This document shows, in pieces, positions 33,760 through 49,225 of a stretch of DNA of 64,000 nucleotides. The DNA lies in NCBI GenBank assembly GCA_000320605.2, contig KB445804.1:736895-800894 (forward strand), in the 5' to 3' direction. The DNA is from Gelatoporia subvermispora B. Lineage: Eukaryota; Basidiomycota; Agaricomycetes; Polyporales; Gelatoporiaceae. Both the position numbers and the translations under genes were made by a program. Positions within the stretch are counted from its first letter, which is position 1. Each line of letters begins with the position of its first letter. Under the pieces are notes generated by a model that was not told the DNA's origin, ran no database searches, and worked only from the letters and a program-made list of their open reading frames with translations.

Positions 33760-36439
33760 ATGGCTTCCACCGGTACTGTCTTCCAGGAGCCTAGGACATT
33801 TACTCGCGAGGAGGTCGCGAAGGTGCGCGGCTAGTCTGGAATGGTTCCAGTCCGCATAGCTGACATGTGCCCAATAGCACAACAAGGAAGGGGACCTTGT
33901 GAGTTCCGCTAGCTTCATGTTCGCTTTATAGAAGTTCTGTCTGCCTCTCCGATCAACGTGCATACGAGAAGCACGATATAGGCGCTGCTGTGATTAACTG
34001 TGGGATATTCTGTGCAACATACTGGCACAAATTTGTGATGACCTGATGCCCCGTATGTCCGAGTCTTGGCTGCCATATGTGTAGGCGTGGTGGAACCTCG
34101 ATATCCCGCACAAATCTACACTGCTGTCAGACTGCCTGACCTCGTGCCCGAGATTACACGATGATCCCGATTTCTAGATCCTTGAATGAATATTCGATTG
34201 AGAGGACCTGATTCTGACTGCAGCCTTGCACCAATGTAGTGGATCATCATCGATTCGAAGGTGTACGACGTCACACGCTTCAAGAACCTACACCCTGGAG
34301 GCGCCTCAGTATTCTTCGATGATGATATTCGTGCGCATCTCTACCCATCGGCTCATACGGGCGTGCACTCACCATGTTTGCGTTATAGCCGGCCAAGATG
34401 CAACTGACGTCTTTTTCGGACTGCATCGCTTCGAGGTGCTGGAGCGACCTCAGTATCAAAGGTTGCAGATCGGTGTCATTGCGGGCGAGAAGCCGCAAAT
34501 CCATGGCAAGGTCGACGGCGCGTTGAGCAAAGTTCCGTACGCCGAACCTGCGTGGCTCACGGATGGCTTCAAGAGCCCATATTTCACTGAGGTTTGCTCA
34601 CACTGTCTGCGAGAGTTGCAAGGTTATTCAAATATTATGTACTGCAGAACCACCGCAAGTTCCAGGCCGCGATGAGGAAGTTCGTTGACGAGGTTATCTA
34701 CCCCGATGCACAGGTACGTGGGCCATCTAGCTGGCAGCATCATTCTGTGCGGAAGGCTTATATCCCATATTCGCAGGCGCGTGAAGCGGATGGAAAACGT
34801 CCAACCCAGCACGTCTTCGACAGGATGGCGTATGTACCAGCAAGAGTCACCGCTTGAGCCAACACGGAATTGATCAAATTTGACAGAGAGCTCAATTTGC
34901 ATGCAATGCGTATGGGCCCAGGCAAGCATCTTAAGGGCCTCACGCTCATGAACGGTCTCGTGAAGCCCGAGGAGGTACATCTGCCAATTAATCCTGGTCT
35001 ACTATTTCCTGTAGCTGACATAGCCTGTCCCTACTCGTTAGTTCGACTACTTCCACGAGCTGATCATCTCGCAAGAGATCGTGCGTTGTGGTGCGCGCGG
35101 GTACGGCGATGCGCTGAACGCGGGGTGTGTCATCGGTTTGCCCCCCGTACTCAACTTCGGCTCGCCAGAGCTCAAAGCACGTGTCATTCCCGAGGTTTTC
35201 AGTGGCAAGAAGTTTATCTGCCTTGCAGTAAGTTGGGAGGCCCCGACGTGCTCACCCCACCCTGGAGAAACGAGCAATGTTAATGGTCGTTCTGATAGGT
35301 CTCAGAGGCACACGCAGGGAGTGACGTCTTCGGGTTGCAGACCACAGCGACCAAGACGGAGGATGGAAAACATTGGATCATCACCGGAACCAAGAAGTGG
35401 ATTACGAACGGGACGTAAGTATTCAATGCTATAGTCAGCGATAACATCGAAGATGCTAACTTTATTTCTCGCAGATTTGCGGATTAGTGAGTGAAATTGA
35501 TGGATCTCGTCGGTGCCTGGAGCTAACAGTATGGAAGTTTCACGGTTGGCTGCAAGACCGAAGACGGATTCACCGTGATCCTAGTAGAGCGTGGCGAGGG
35601 TGTAGAGACGAAGCCCATCAAAACCTCGTATTCTTCTACGGCCGGTACCGCATACATTACGTTCGATCACGTCAAGGTACCTGTGGAGAACACTCTCGGA
35701 GAGGAGGGTGGCGGGATCTTTGTGATGCTGAGGTATGGTGACTTCCAACTTTCTTTGGACGTTTTGCTGAGTCTCATGTCTGCAGCAACTTCAATCATGA
35801 AAGATGGGTCATGTGTTGTTGTTCCGCGCGGAGCCAGCGGCTTGTCATCGATGAGTGCATGAAGTCGGTACCATGCTTCCGGCGCTTTCTGGGTTCTAAA
35901 TGAAGCTGTGACATATAGATGGACCTCTCAGCGCAAGGCATTCGGCAAGCCCCTCAACTCGCAGCCCGTTGTACGCGCGAAGCTTGCGGCAATGATTGCG
36001 CGCACGGAGAGCGTACAGAATTGGCTCGAGAATGTTACATATCAGATGTGCAACATGGTAAGACACACACCCTCAGGGCCGGCCGCTTTACTTATGAACT
36101 GACTTCGACAATATCTGCAGTCTTATAAGGAACAAGCGAGCAAACTCGCGGGACAAATTGCGTTTCTCAAGATGTACACTACCCGCTGCGGACAGGAAAC
36201 CGCACGAGATGGTCTCCACTTGTTTGGTGGCCGTGGTGTAACACAGTCGGGCATGGGACGCTTTGTCGAGCACGTACGTCCCTCTCTCGCTTGTTACTGC
36301 GTGAGTGAAACTCACATTTTTGTCATAGTATTACCGGATTGTGCCGTTCGATGCATTGCTTGGAGGAGCGGAAGACGTGCTGGCCGATCTCGGCGTGCGC
36401 CAGGCGATCCGAGCCATGCCCAAGGATACGAAGCTATAG
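33760..36439 (+). CDS. acyl-CoA dehydrogenase with an N-terminal cytochrome b5 domain
   Basis: Fusion of a cytochrome b5-like heme domain to an FAD-dependent acyl-CoA dehydrogenase; oxidises an acyl-CoA at C2-C3, with the b5 domain possibly passing electrons. Fifteen exons, including 33878-33898 (21 nt) and 35475-35486 (12 nt), all in phase; 524 residues. The b5 part (1-85) shows the heme motif HPGG and second-ligand region GLHRFEVL. The dehydrogenase (about 120-520) shows ISQEIVRCGARGYGDALNAG, SEAHAGSDV, the FAD/substrate strand WITNG, WTSQRKAFGKPL and the C-terminal GGRGVTQSG. The exon entering at 35538 uses an AAG acceptor and is the weakest junction. Such b5-ACAD fusions are known in fungi. 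Substrate length is not readable. Confidence 0.93.
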
Positions 36440-36831
36440 CATGGTGCAGTCCGGGGTATCGTGGCCGCACCAGCGGCATCTTGCTTTCTTGGATCAGTGT
36501 ACATGGGTAATCAAGGGTTCTTCATTCATTGCTACGACTTAGACGACTCGTTCTGTGTTGTGACTGTGATCACGTTGTGAGTACTGTATATCGGTATAGC
36601 TAGGTCTATATGTATTTTGCTCGGTCGTTTTTGGACACTCGTGTTCACTCTATTCTGGCGTGTGCTCCTATCCATTGCGGGCGGTAGTCGAAGTCTATAT
36701 GATGCGACTCAGATGACACCATCCATTTGTAAGTTGTGGGAGTACTCCATCCGCGTCCTAATGGTATCCCTGCTACCAGGATACCCAGATAACTCTGCTA
36801 CGCCAGTATCTGGGCGATCAAGCCAGCTTGC
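36440..36831. other. intergenic, nothing recognised
   Basis: About 390 bp between the acyl-CoA dehydrogenase stop and the SelO start on the same strand; presumably 3' UTR and promoter. Confidence 0.5.
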
Positions 36832-39502
<2,671 letters not shown>

Positions 39503-40028
39503 ATGCTCCGTCTTCCGATTGGCAGTGTATAGTACGGTTACGGAGGTATGTGTTAGTGTATTTCACCTGAATATGAATCGAGAAACTCTCGAGACCTTTT
39601 GTCGTGCTGTGCGCTTGTCATAGATTGCTTTGGCGCAACAGTATCGAGCGGTCGATACGACTCGTGCACGAGCACTGATACGCGGCTGGATCTAGGAATA
39701 CGAATCGCGTGGATCGCGAATACACGCGTGCCACGCACCCCGGTTTTGGCGCATGTCTATCATCTTGGGAGTGTTCTTATTTGAGTCTATATATAGTATA
39801 TCTAGGACTGGCAACCTGTTCGCCAAATCGTGGATTTTGGGAATGCCTGTGTCAAACGCGGAAGGTCTCTGAGCGACCTCGGCGATAACGGGGCGCGCAT
39901 CCACTACTAGATCCGTGCCAGGATGGATGTGGCCTCGAAAGGGAGACCGATGACTCACAAGTCTCTTGAAGATCGGGTTCGAATTGACAGGTGTGTTGTT
40001 CGTCTCAGGCCCGAGTCGCATTCAAAGC

Positions 40029-40200
40029 AAAGTATCATCTTTGCATTCCCCACTTTTACGTCTTTTGGGGTCGGTAAGTGCCCTAAAAGCGACGAAAGTG
40101 GGAAAATCCTAGTCCCAGGGGACTGGGATTTTCCCACTTTTCCTGCTTTGACAGCCCAAAGCGGGAAAAGTCGTGAAAAAGCAGATGCGATATTGTCCTG
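40029..40200. repeat. foldback (MITE-like) inverted repeat
   Basis: The core AAAGTGGGAAAATCCTAGTCCC (two parts: AAAGTGGGAAAATCC, TAGTCCC) is followed after about 2 nt by its complement with a single mismatch, at about 40096-40141. Outside it, less perfect arms extend to roughly 40029 (ATCATCTTTGCATTCCCC) and 40200 (complement near GCAGATGCGATA). The transcript or single strand would form a long hairpin. Confidence 0.75.
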
Positions 40201-40264
40201 ATGCCGCCCCACGTAACCTTGCCACCAGGGTGGGGGACTCACCCGAGTCAGGCAGTGCAACCCA

Positions 40265-40455
40265 TTGGATGGCCTTGTGCAAAGGGCGAGCTGCCTTGGA
40301 TGAGGGTGTACAGCCAAGATGCACGGCCATACCTTGAAGGGAAAGTCAACTGCTGTGATGACATGGTCGCTCGGAGTGGGATCGAACTGGAGCCACGAGT
40401 GATGCATTGATGTAGGAGAACTCCGAAACGTAGCAAGGATAGGCGGAGAATGTCA
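40265..40455 (+). repeat. diverged direct repeat, copy 1
   Basis: Aligns to 41225-41400 in the same orientation; shared blocks include GATG(A/G)CATGGT(C/T)GCTCGG, CACGAG(T/C)G and G(C)AAGGA(T/C). Copy 2 lacks about 8 bp after CACGAG. Confidence 0.6.
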
Positions 40456-41224
40456 ATGGCGTAAACATACATATCTCGTTTTTACTGAGCAGATCACAAT
40501 TTCGAGACGATTCTGGATCTCGAACACCACGATATAGCTCTGCCTCTGCGTATTTCGTCGCATCTAGATACGTTTCATATGTCTAGTTGATTGTTCGCAA
40601 AATTAGACTCTGAAATGCTTGTGACGGAGACAGGAGGTGTCTCCGTAATTTAGTGGTTATGAGACGGGGTAACACCCCCCCTCCTTTCCCCACATCTGTG
40701 CCACGATCGGTGTGACCCGAGAAAGGCTAATAGGCTCAGATGACAGGTCCACTATCCCCCCGGTGTCCGGAACCTTAGTCTGTTCATCAACACGTAATTC
40801 ACCACCAAGGTGAGGTCGACCCCTCATGACGCATTTGACTAAATGACTTCGTGCAAAACGGCAAAACATGATGCGTCATGGACAGGGATGTGAATTCAGA
40901 TGTACGGTAAAACGGGGCACAGTAGAGCGTATTTTCTCGCCGCTATGATCACCGGGGCGTGTCAAAACGACAGCCTCTGCTGTGATTTTCGAGCAAATCT
41001 TGATGAGGCGTCTGCCATGGGGCAAGCTGAAATGGCCATATCATCTCGTCCCGGACTGTGCTATCCACGTGCATCCCTTCCACGGTGTAAGGTCGTGACG
41101 GCTGTAGTTAGTCTGTCTTTGGCTCGTGCAGTAGAGCAACCGCGAGGCTAAACTGATCGTTGACCTGCTGTGTGGGGCTTTACCACGCGACCTTGGACCA
41201 CAGACTTGCACCACTTTGCGAATG

Positions 41225-41400
41225 CATCGGGTTAGAGCTGGCCGTCATGAGGGTCAGCAAGTACGCTTTGTGTCAACGGGTCAAGGTTTACAACGGCGGT
41301 GATGGCATGGTTGCTCGGGGTAGAGACAAATTCGGGTCACGAGCGAGGTAGAAGACTGGGAGCGTCGCAAGGACGGACGGCGCATGTCGACGCTGCCGGG
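41225..41400 (+). repeat. diverged direct repeat, copy 2
   Basis: Partner of the copy at 40265-40455, about 0.95 kb away in the same orientation. Could be remnants of a small element's ends or simply a dispersed repeat. Confidence 0.6.
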
Positions 41401-41964
41401 GGGACACAAGCGCGGCAGAACAGAGGGTGGTATGCGGACTGCCTACTTGCGAGCGGCACCTGCGAGCGAATTCCGCGAAGGGCGCGACGGCGAGTGTTCC
41501 CCTGGTGCGCGGTGGTGCAGCTTCTGGCAAGAGCCGCACGAAGGCAACCGCGGGGCGGTCCGTGGAGCCGCAGCTGCGTTCACGGAGATGTGTGAGCGTC
41601 GCTGGGCAGGACGGGCGCGAGCTGTGCAGGGCCAACGCTTGGCACAGAGCGAGTGGAGGCGGAGGTCGATGACGTCGTGGCGCCGAGCGAGGCCGGACGG
41701 CGCCGGCCCAGGCCTGCACCGGCCTCCTCGTCGGCCCAGGCTTGCAGCGAGCGCGCCGCCCAGTGCTGCGTCCACCCTGCCGTCGCCGCTGCCTCTGTCC
41801 CGTGGTCGCTGTATCCCATCGCAGACTCATCGCAGCAGCTGGAACGCGCGCCCGCCCGCTCCACCGCTCTGCCTAATCCACCTACACATGTCCCCGCGAT
41901 CCCGATCTCGGGCTCGCCATCGCTTCTTTGCAAGCTCGTCCATCCCACTCTGAGTCTCTGCTCG

Positions 41965-44900
41965 ATGGAAAACTGCTTTGAGCAGCTGCCCGCCCCCGAC
42001 CCCGACCCCGTCTCTGCTCGCACTCCGGACCTCGCCCGCGCCGCCGCCGACGCCGCCCTCCGCGACGTCGCCCTCCCCACTGCCTCGATCGCGCACGCCA
42101 TTCTCCCGCCCATCCCCCGTGTATCATTTGTTCCCAACGACCCGCCCCGTATATCCCGCCGTCCCCAGACCGCCTCTTCTGCTGAGGATCGTGGCCCGCT
42201 ACTCCCCTCTTCAGCCCCGATGGGCGACCTACCCTCCCCCGCCTTCGATTACAGTCTAGATCTCCCCGACGCGTCTCCTGTGTACGATGACGACCGCCGC
42301 CGTATTGTCTCTGATTCGTCCCATTCACGCTATGCGGGTGAGTGCACTACCTTTGTTTTCATTTGCGAAGCAAGAGCACGGACAACGTACTATGAGCCCG
42401 CCTTCTCTCTCCTCGCGTCCGCGACGTCCTATGCTCTCAATGTCTGTCTCTGAAACTACCCATATTGACACCTACTTGAGTAGCACCAGCCGGTCCCCGT
42501 TCGCCCATGCGCCCAAAGAACCCATCCCCATCCCCCTCTAAGGATCGGCCCGCCTCCCGCCAAGACCGTGCAGCGCTGCTCCCCTCATCAGCTCCGATGG
42601 GCGACCTTCCCTCCTCCGCCTTTGGCTACGGTCTAGACCGCCCCGGCACGTCTCCTGCGCACAGTGACGAACCTCGCCGTATCGTCTCTGATCCATCCCA
42701 TTCGCGCTATGCGGGTGAGTACTTTGTATTTTGTTCGCTGGCGGGACATACTATTGCCGCAAGCCAAGCTCAAGGTAACGGCTTGCTTGCTCATGAGGGT
42801 GTGCATTTCGCACTCCCCCGCCCGGGGCCGGCAGGGCGAGCTTTGCTCGCATCTGCGATGTCCTTTGCTTTCTCCCCATCACTGAACGAATCTTGCTGAC
42901 ACCTGCTTGAGCAGCACAAGCCGCCGCCCGCTCGCCTATGCACCCCAAGAACCCATCCCCATCTCACTCCAAGGAGCGTCCTGCTCCCCGCCCCCTTCCT
43001 GTCTCGTCCAGCGATGGCACGAGCACCCCCATCATTGCACACGATTACGCCCACGTCAACGGCACAAGCCAGTATCTGTACGACGTCCGCTCCGACATCT
43101 CCCTCCCCCCACACTCAGGTGAGCTTGGCAGTGCCTGGCGTGTATGCATGCGGATATTGACCCCGAGTCCAGCGCCGGGCACGTCGCCCGGACCGAACCT
43201 GTCGACCCCACCAAGGGACGCGCGAGCGCGGCGGAGGCCGTCGACAGCCTCGTGCACCGAGGAACGGCCGACACTGCTCCCGTCGTCTGCACCCACGCAG
43301 GAGCCCGGCCTGGACGCAGATGCGTTCACGCGCAGGTACGAGCAACGGCCGGGACCGGCGGAGGCTGCGACGAGCGACGCCGAGGATGCCGGCGCGGGCG
43401 CGTGTGAACCGCGCGAGGGAGGCGCGCCGGCAGTGGCAGCGGACGACGCAGTGTCGCAATGCATGTCGGCGCAGGACAAGACCGAGGTGGAGGTGGAGTA
43501 CGACTGGGCGACGTTCATCGCGGCGTACGCGCTCGGGCGGTGGGACCCCCTGCGGACGCCGAACCAGCCGCGGTCGCACCTGCAGGCACCGACGCACCCA
43601 CGTGTCGCGGCGCAGGAGCAGCTGCGGGAACAAGAGAGGGAGCACCGGGCGGAGAGCGCGGCGGGGGAGTGGACGCCCGACACGCTGTTCGAGTCGCCCG
43701 AGATCTCGTCGCAGGAGTTCTACACGCCCGACTCGACGGTGGCGTCGTCTGCGATCGAGGACAACGTACTGGAGCCGGGGCCCGGCCATCAAGCTGCGCC
43801 GGCGCACGCACCGCCGGCGAGCATACACCTCCCGCACCCCTCGACCTCCGCGCCGCCGGCGTCGGCATTATCGTCGCTCGCGCAGTCTTCGGTGCAGCCC
43901 ACCGCCGCACGGGGGCTCGCGGACAAGCGGGCGGCGCTCTCGATGTCGCTGCCGTTCTCGCACCGGCTGCGGTCGCCGTTCGCGGACATGCGGATGGCAG
44001 GAGCAGGGGCGGGGATGCTGGGGATGACGACGCCGGGCGGGACGCTGATGGCGGTGCCGGAGATGCAGCGGTCGACGAACCTGCCCGCGGCGGAGGTGAC
44101 GGCGCACGCGGCGGCGATCCGGTGGGCAGCCGCGGGCGTGTCGGTCGCGCCGCTCGCGCTGCCGAGCCCCGAGCACGAGCTCACGGACCCGATGCGCGGC
44201 GTGACGGCGACGATTCCTGGGTCGCACCCGCCGGACATCATGGTCCACCCCGAGATGCTCCCGCTCCCTGCGAGCCCGCTGGCGGGACGCAAGACGCGGC
44301 TGAGCAGCTTTTGGCAGGGCACGCAGGATGTGGAGGAGCCGCAGCGCCCGTCGCTGCTGCCCACGATCGAGGCGAGCCCGCCTGGGTCTGACGAGGCGCA
44401 CGAGCAGCAACATCAGCCCCCGTCGAAGTCCAGCCAAGGCCAAGGCCAGAGCCAGAGCCAGCCAAAATCCTCGCACGGGAAGAAGCGCACAAGCCTGAGC
44501 GCGCTGATGATCGGTGGCGCGCCGATCCCTCCCGCGACGGCGCCCGTGCGCCACTTCTCGGCGGACGCGGTCGACGACGAGGACTACTTCGGGAGCATCG
44601 CCTCGCTCGGCCTCCCGCGCCCCGGCGCGCCCGCCGACGCCGCCGCCCTCTCGCACGCGCCCGCATACTCGACGACCTCCAGGTCGAGCACGCCGTTCGT
44701 GTCCGCGCAGCCGTTCCCGCCGTCGTCCTCGCGCGCGTCGCTTGCGAGCGACCATGCGCTCCCCGCGCCGGACCGCCAGGCGAGCGCGCCGCCGTTCGAC
44801 ACCGTGCCCGCGACGGTGCCCGCGCTGCCGCGGCGGATATGCCTCACGCGCCAGACGAGCGCGCCGCTCCCCGCGTCCTCGCTGTATGAGCGCCGCCTGC

Positions 44901-47900
44901 GCTCTGCGCGCGCGCCGAGCGAGGGCAGCGCGGGCCGCGCGGCGAAGGAGGAGCAGATGTTCCAGGAGCTGGCGTTCCTCGCGCCGCCGAACCCGCCGGA
45001 CGAGCTCGAGCGCCGCCGCGCGCTGTACAAGTTCAACATTTGGAATACGGGGAGGGATCCAAATTTTGATCGGATCGTGCATTTGGTGAAACTGGTGTTT
45101 AACACGAGGATCGTGATGATCTCGTTGGTGGATGGGACGGAGGAGTGCGTCGTTTTCTTTGACTTGGTTGGTTGAGTGTGCTGATTTGGGTGGTCGAATA
45201 GGTTCTTCAAGGCAGAGTGTGAGTGGTGAAGACGGAATGTGTGCTTGAGGGCTTGCTGATTCTTGCGATAGCGGGGATGGACACGCAAAATATGCCGCGC
45301 ACTAGCTCGTTCGACGCGCATGCGATCCTTCAGCGGTACGTCAATTGCGTCGAGTATCGAGTGAGCTATCGCACTAACTTGCCGTGTGATGCAGAGATGA
45401 CGAGCCGATGGTCATTCTTGATGCCCAAGAGGATTGGCGATTCGCCAAGAACGTAAGAGATTTTTCCTGTCATGATGTTCCGTGGACCTCATGTGCTCGC
45501 CTTGAAGCCGCTTGTGACTGGCCACCCTCACTTCCGGTTCTATGCTGGATGTCCTTTACGCACCTCGGACGGATACAACATCGGCACGTAAGTGTGCATT
45601 GCGTGTTCGAGTTTGGTGCAAAGCTTAAATATCCACTTATGTGATCTAGGCTTTCTATAATTGATGACTCACCACGGAGGGAGTTCAATCCCCGGCAGCG
45701 GCATACGCTGAAGGAGTTTGCGGTGTGTGGTTCCCGGTTGCTACAGCTGCATATACTGAGATCGTTTGGATAGCAAATTGCTATGCGTGAGCTCGAGCTG
45801 TGGCGTGACAAGGTCAGTGGTTCAGGCAACACGCACAGGGCTCTCATCACTCACTGTTATGGCAGATCCAATTGCGTATCCGCGACCGCATCCAGAGCTC
45901 GATGGAAGAGTTCACGCGCGATTGTCTCGAGGTGGACAAGGAGGTGAGCGACGGCGACAAGGCGCAAGGGCTCTTTGTCGGCACGTCGATGGAGCAGGTG
46001 TACGAGCGCGCCGCACGGCTTGTCAAGCGCACACTTGACGTCGAGGGCGCGATCGTGCTTGACGTCTCCCATGTAGATGTCCTGGACTCTACTAACACGG
46101 AATCGGCCATCTCCATCACACTGCACGACGCGGATGCGCGCACGGGTACAGCGACGAAGGCCCTCGGCCGGGAGGAGCAGGCACGCCTTGCGGAGTTCTT
46201 CGTGAAGAACCCCGACGGGAAGATCTGCGAGGGCATCGTCCCCGCGACGCTCCGTCCGTTCTTGCCGACGCGAATCCAGTATGCGCTGAGTGAGTGCGGC
46301 AGTGCGTAAGAGGGATCGAGGCTAACCGGATCTTGCTTAGCTGTCCCGATCTTCAATATCGACAAGCGGCCTTTTGCGCTGTTGTGTGCGTACAGCACGG
46401 GAGAACGTACCACTCCATATGTAAGTGGCGTTTTGTGACAAAAGTTGTGCCAGCTGACGGGCGGCTTATAGCTGGAAGGCCATGAGCTGTCGTACCTGCG
46501 TGCGATCGGTCAGTGTAGACGTGTGCGAAGGGAGGCCCGTTCTGAATATTCCCATGTTACGCATATAGGTGTCATCATTCTATCTGCTGTGCTCAAACGG
46601 CGGATGATTCTCGCCGATAAGGCCAAAAGTCTGTTCATCTCGAAGTGCGTCGACATTTCAAAGATGCGGGCAAGTGCGCTCATCTTCTGAATAGCATCTC
46701 ACATGAGCTGCGGACACCGCTGCACGGGGTGCGTAGCGGGACTTGCCATCCCACATGTCTTGCTCACCGTGTCAAATGGACTATTCTATGTATAGATCCT
46801 CGCTTCCGCAGAATTACTCTCGGAGACTTCACTTGACCACAGCCAAGCTTCGTTCCTGCAGACTGTCCAAGCATGTGGAACGTCCCTCGTGGAGACTGTC
46901 AACCACGTGCTGGACTTCACCAAGTTGAGCGGGAACGCGAGAGCGGGCGGTGTAGAGAACATAATCCAGCTGAGCAAGTCAGTACTAGTATGCTTCTAGC
47001 TGATGGCACGGCGTCTGACTTCGTTCTAGGGTCGACCTCATGCAGCTTGTGGAGGAGGCCACGGAAGGGTGCTGGATTGGGCATCGTGCCAGGATGTTCA
47101 CGTCTGAGATCGGCAGCGTTTACTCGCCGCCGAAATCTGACCGGCCACCCGTTGTACTTCCGAACACCTCGAAGTATGTGGAGACCGTGATAGATGTTGG
47201 CCACAGTGAAGGCGTATGTCGTAATGCACGTGCCTTGTCTCGGTCTCTAACATTGCTTCTTTAGGGCTGGGCATTCCGGTGCGAAAAAGGCGGAATACGG
47301 CGTGTCCTGATGAACCTATTCGGGAACAGTCTCAAGTTCACAACTGTAGGCGATCGCGCTGCTTGTATTTTATGTTGTGGGATATTAATCATGTGCGAAC
47401 GTCAAGGATGGTTATGTTCACGTAATGCTGCGCCAACTGCCACCGACCAGTGACACTCCGAGGGACAAAGTCAAGATTGAGCTGTCGGTGATAGATACTG
47501 GAAAGGTGCGTCGGATTTTAGCACCGGTAAAGCGCACTAGAACCAACATGTCACACAGGGCATCAGTCAGCACTTCCTGAAGGTTTGAATGTTCTAGATC
47601 GTATCTGATTCCGCTACTGATTATGGTGGTCGTGCAGAACCAGCTCTTTCATCCGTTCTCACAGGAGAACCCCTTGCAGACTGGGACTGGCCTTGGGCTT
47701 GCCATCGTCAACAGCATCGTTCGTTCATCCAGCGTTGGTGGCAAGGTTGACGTGTGGAGCGCTGAAGGCGTGGGCACGGAGATCAAAGTCACCTTTACCG
47801 CGGAACGTGTTGAGGATGACGAAGCAGCAACCTCTGACGCAGAGCTGATGAAAACTTATGACAACCTCAAGCGTCCAAAAGTCGCCCTTGTCGGCTTCGA

Positions 47901-49225
47901 CGACCCGCACAGAGGCGTGCAGCTCCTGCGCGACGTACTGTCGACCTATCTGGCGTCACGATGTGGGCTCGATATTGCGAACGAGCCTGGGAATGGCGAG
48001 ATCTTGATCGTCAATGAGGATCTCACGCCTGTAGCTCATGCCATCGAAAGCAAGGATGCAAGGCGGCCTTTCATTATCCTGTCTTCTGCACGCGGCGACC
48101 CGAGGCTCATGGGTATCGTGGGCGATTACGAACGCATCGGAGGCTTTTGTCGAATCATCTACAAGCCCGCTGGACCGTGTCGCGTCTTCGCTGCCATCAA
48201 GCTCTGCCTTCATGCTCTGAACATTGGCCAAAGCGGTCGGGCCAAGGCGTCCATGTTATCGCCGCATCTAACAACAGATCCTGTGGAAGCGAATTTTCCA
48301 CCAGCGCCCGGGGATGGTGCCTCGTTCTATAGTACCCTCCCGCGGCGATACTCGGAGGAGAATGCGGCGAGAAGGGGGCCCCCTGTCCGCCCTGGCCTAG
48401 GTCCCCGCGCAATGACGGCACACCCGACAGGTAGTTGGTCACATATGGCTCCGACAGCTGAGCAGGACGAGCCGGAACCTGAACCCCCGGATTCCATCCC
48501 ATCGTCGCAAAGTAATCCGGCTAGTCCTACCATCTCCGTTGGCTCGGGCGGAACACTGCTTCGATCCTCTGTCGGTACTGTCGAGATGAAAGGCCCGCTA
48601 AGGGTTCTCGTAATCGAAGATAATAGTATTTTGCGAAATTTGCTGTGCGTATCACTGCCTGTGTCATTGACACCTTTTTTCTGACCAACCTTTTTGCATG
48701 TGCAGTGCTAAGTGGCTCAAGAATAAGGTAAAACACCCGCATGTTCTCCTTTATCGAGCTTCTGACTCATGCCAAAGAAGGGGTACGACTTCCGAGAAGC
48801 TGTTGATGGCCTCGAGGGCGTCCGCGTATTCGAGTCGGAAGGACATTTTGAGTAAGTTGGCTGCTGTGTCATCCCTGCGCCATCTGCTGAACATACTTCA
48901 GCGTCGTACTCGTCGACCTGTCGATGCCGGTGCTCGACGGTGTCGGTGCGACAACTCGGATGAGATGCATAGAGTCTGCTCGCAACCAAGACAGATCTAC
49001 CTCCGAGAAAGACTTCGCCAGAGCTGCGCGAATACTAGCTCTTACAGGCATGTCGTCTCTAGAAGACAAACGCCGTGCCTTTGAGGCGGGCGTGGACGGC
49101 TAGTATGTGCAATCTCCTATCGGGTAATCACCATGCTAATGTCGATCACCCACCGCAGTCTAGTGAAGCCTGTTGCTTTCAAAACTCTCGATACAATGTT
49201 CCACAAACTTGGCATAGCGTCGTAA
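41965..49225 (+). CDS. GAF-domain hybrid histidine kinase
   Basis: Two-component sensor that should autophosphorylate, relay to its receiver and feed a Ypd1/response-regulator pathway. About 24 exons from ATG 41965 to TAA 49225, roughly 1917 residues, phases consistent throughout. A disordered Pro/Ser/Ala-rich N-terminus (about 1-900) contains a tandemly duplicated exon. A GAF-like region follows ([13 protein letters not shown] to [12 protein letters not shown]), then HisKA with the phospho-His in [12 protein letters not shown], and HATPase_c with N-box [17 protein letters not shown] and GTGLGLAI. A degenerate receiver comes next, then a canonical C-terminal receiver: VLVIEDN, phospho-Asp in [24 protein letters not shown]. 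Small exons of 17 nt (45202-45218) and 24 nt (47559-47582). A 54-nt in-frame segment at 43118-43171 may be an optional intron. No transmembrane helix seen, so probably cytosolic. Stimulus unknown. Confidence 0.9.
42230..42960 (+). repeat. tandem duplication of an exon-intron unit in the histidine kinase gene
   Basis: The coding block [14 protein letters not shown]...SHSRYA, the following donor GCGG/GTGAGT, the intron, and the acceptor with AGxPMxPKNPSPS recur. Copies of the coding block lie near 42180-42337 and 42560-42714. The downstream exon start occurs at 42484 and again at 42915. The unit is about 380-430 bp, and the second copy is in phase, so both are probably spliced. Confidence 0.8.

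Larger units (their letters stand above)
39503..41964. other. repeat-rich intergenic region
   Basis: Contains a foldback element (40029-40200) and two diverged direct repeats (about 40265-40455 and 41225-41400), listed separately. From about 41400 the DNA becomes GC-rich and continues so into the histidine kinase gene, which makes long antisense and frame-shadow open frames there meaningless. Confidence 0.5.

Noticed and set aside
40360..40400. tRNA-like segment around GGGATCGAACTGGAGCC (minus strand)
   Set aside because: A B-box-like sequence is present but no acceptor stem, anticodon arm or clear A-box could be folded.
43045..45321. Long antisense and alternate-frame open frames (up to 404 codons) opposite the histidine kinase N-terminus
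   Set aside because: The DNA is very GC-rich, so stops are rare in every frame. Only one frame continues into the conserved GAF and kinase exons; the others are Arg-rich shadows.
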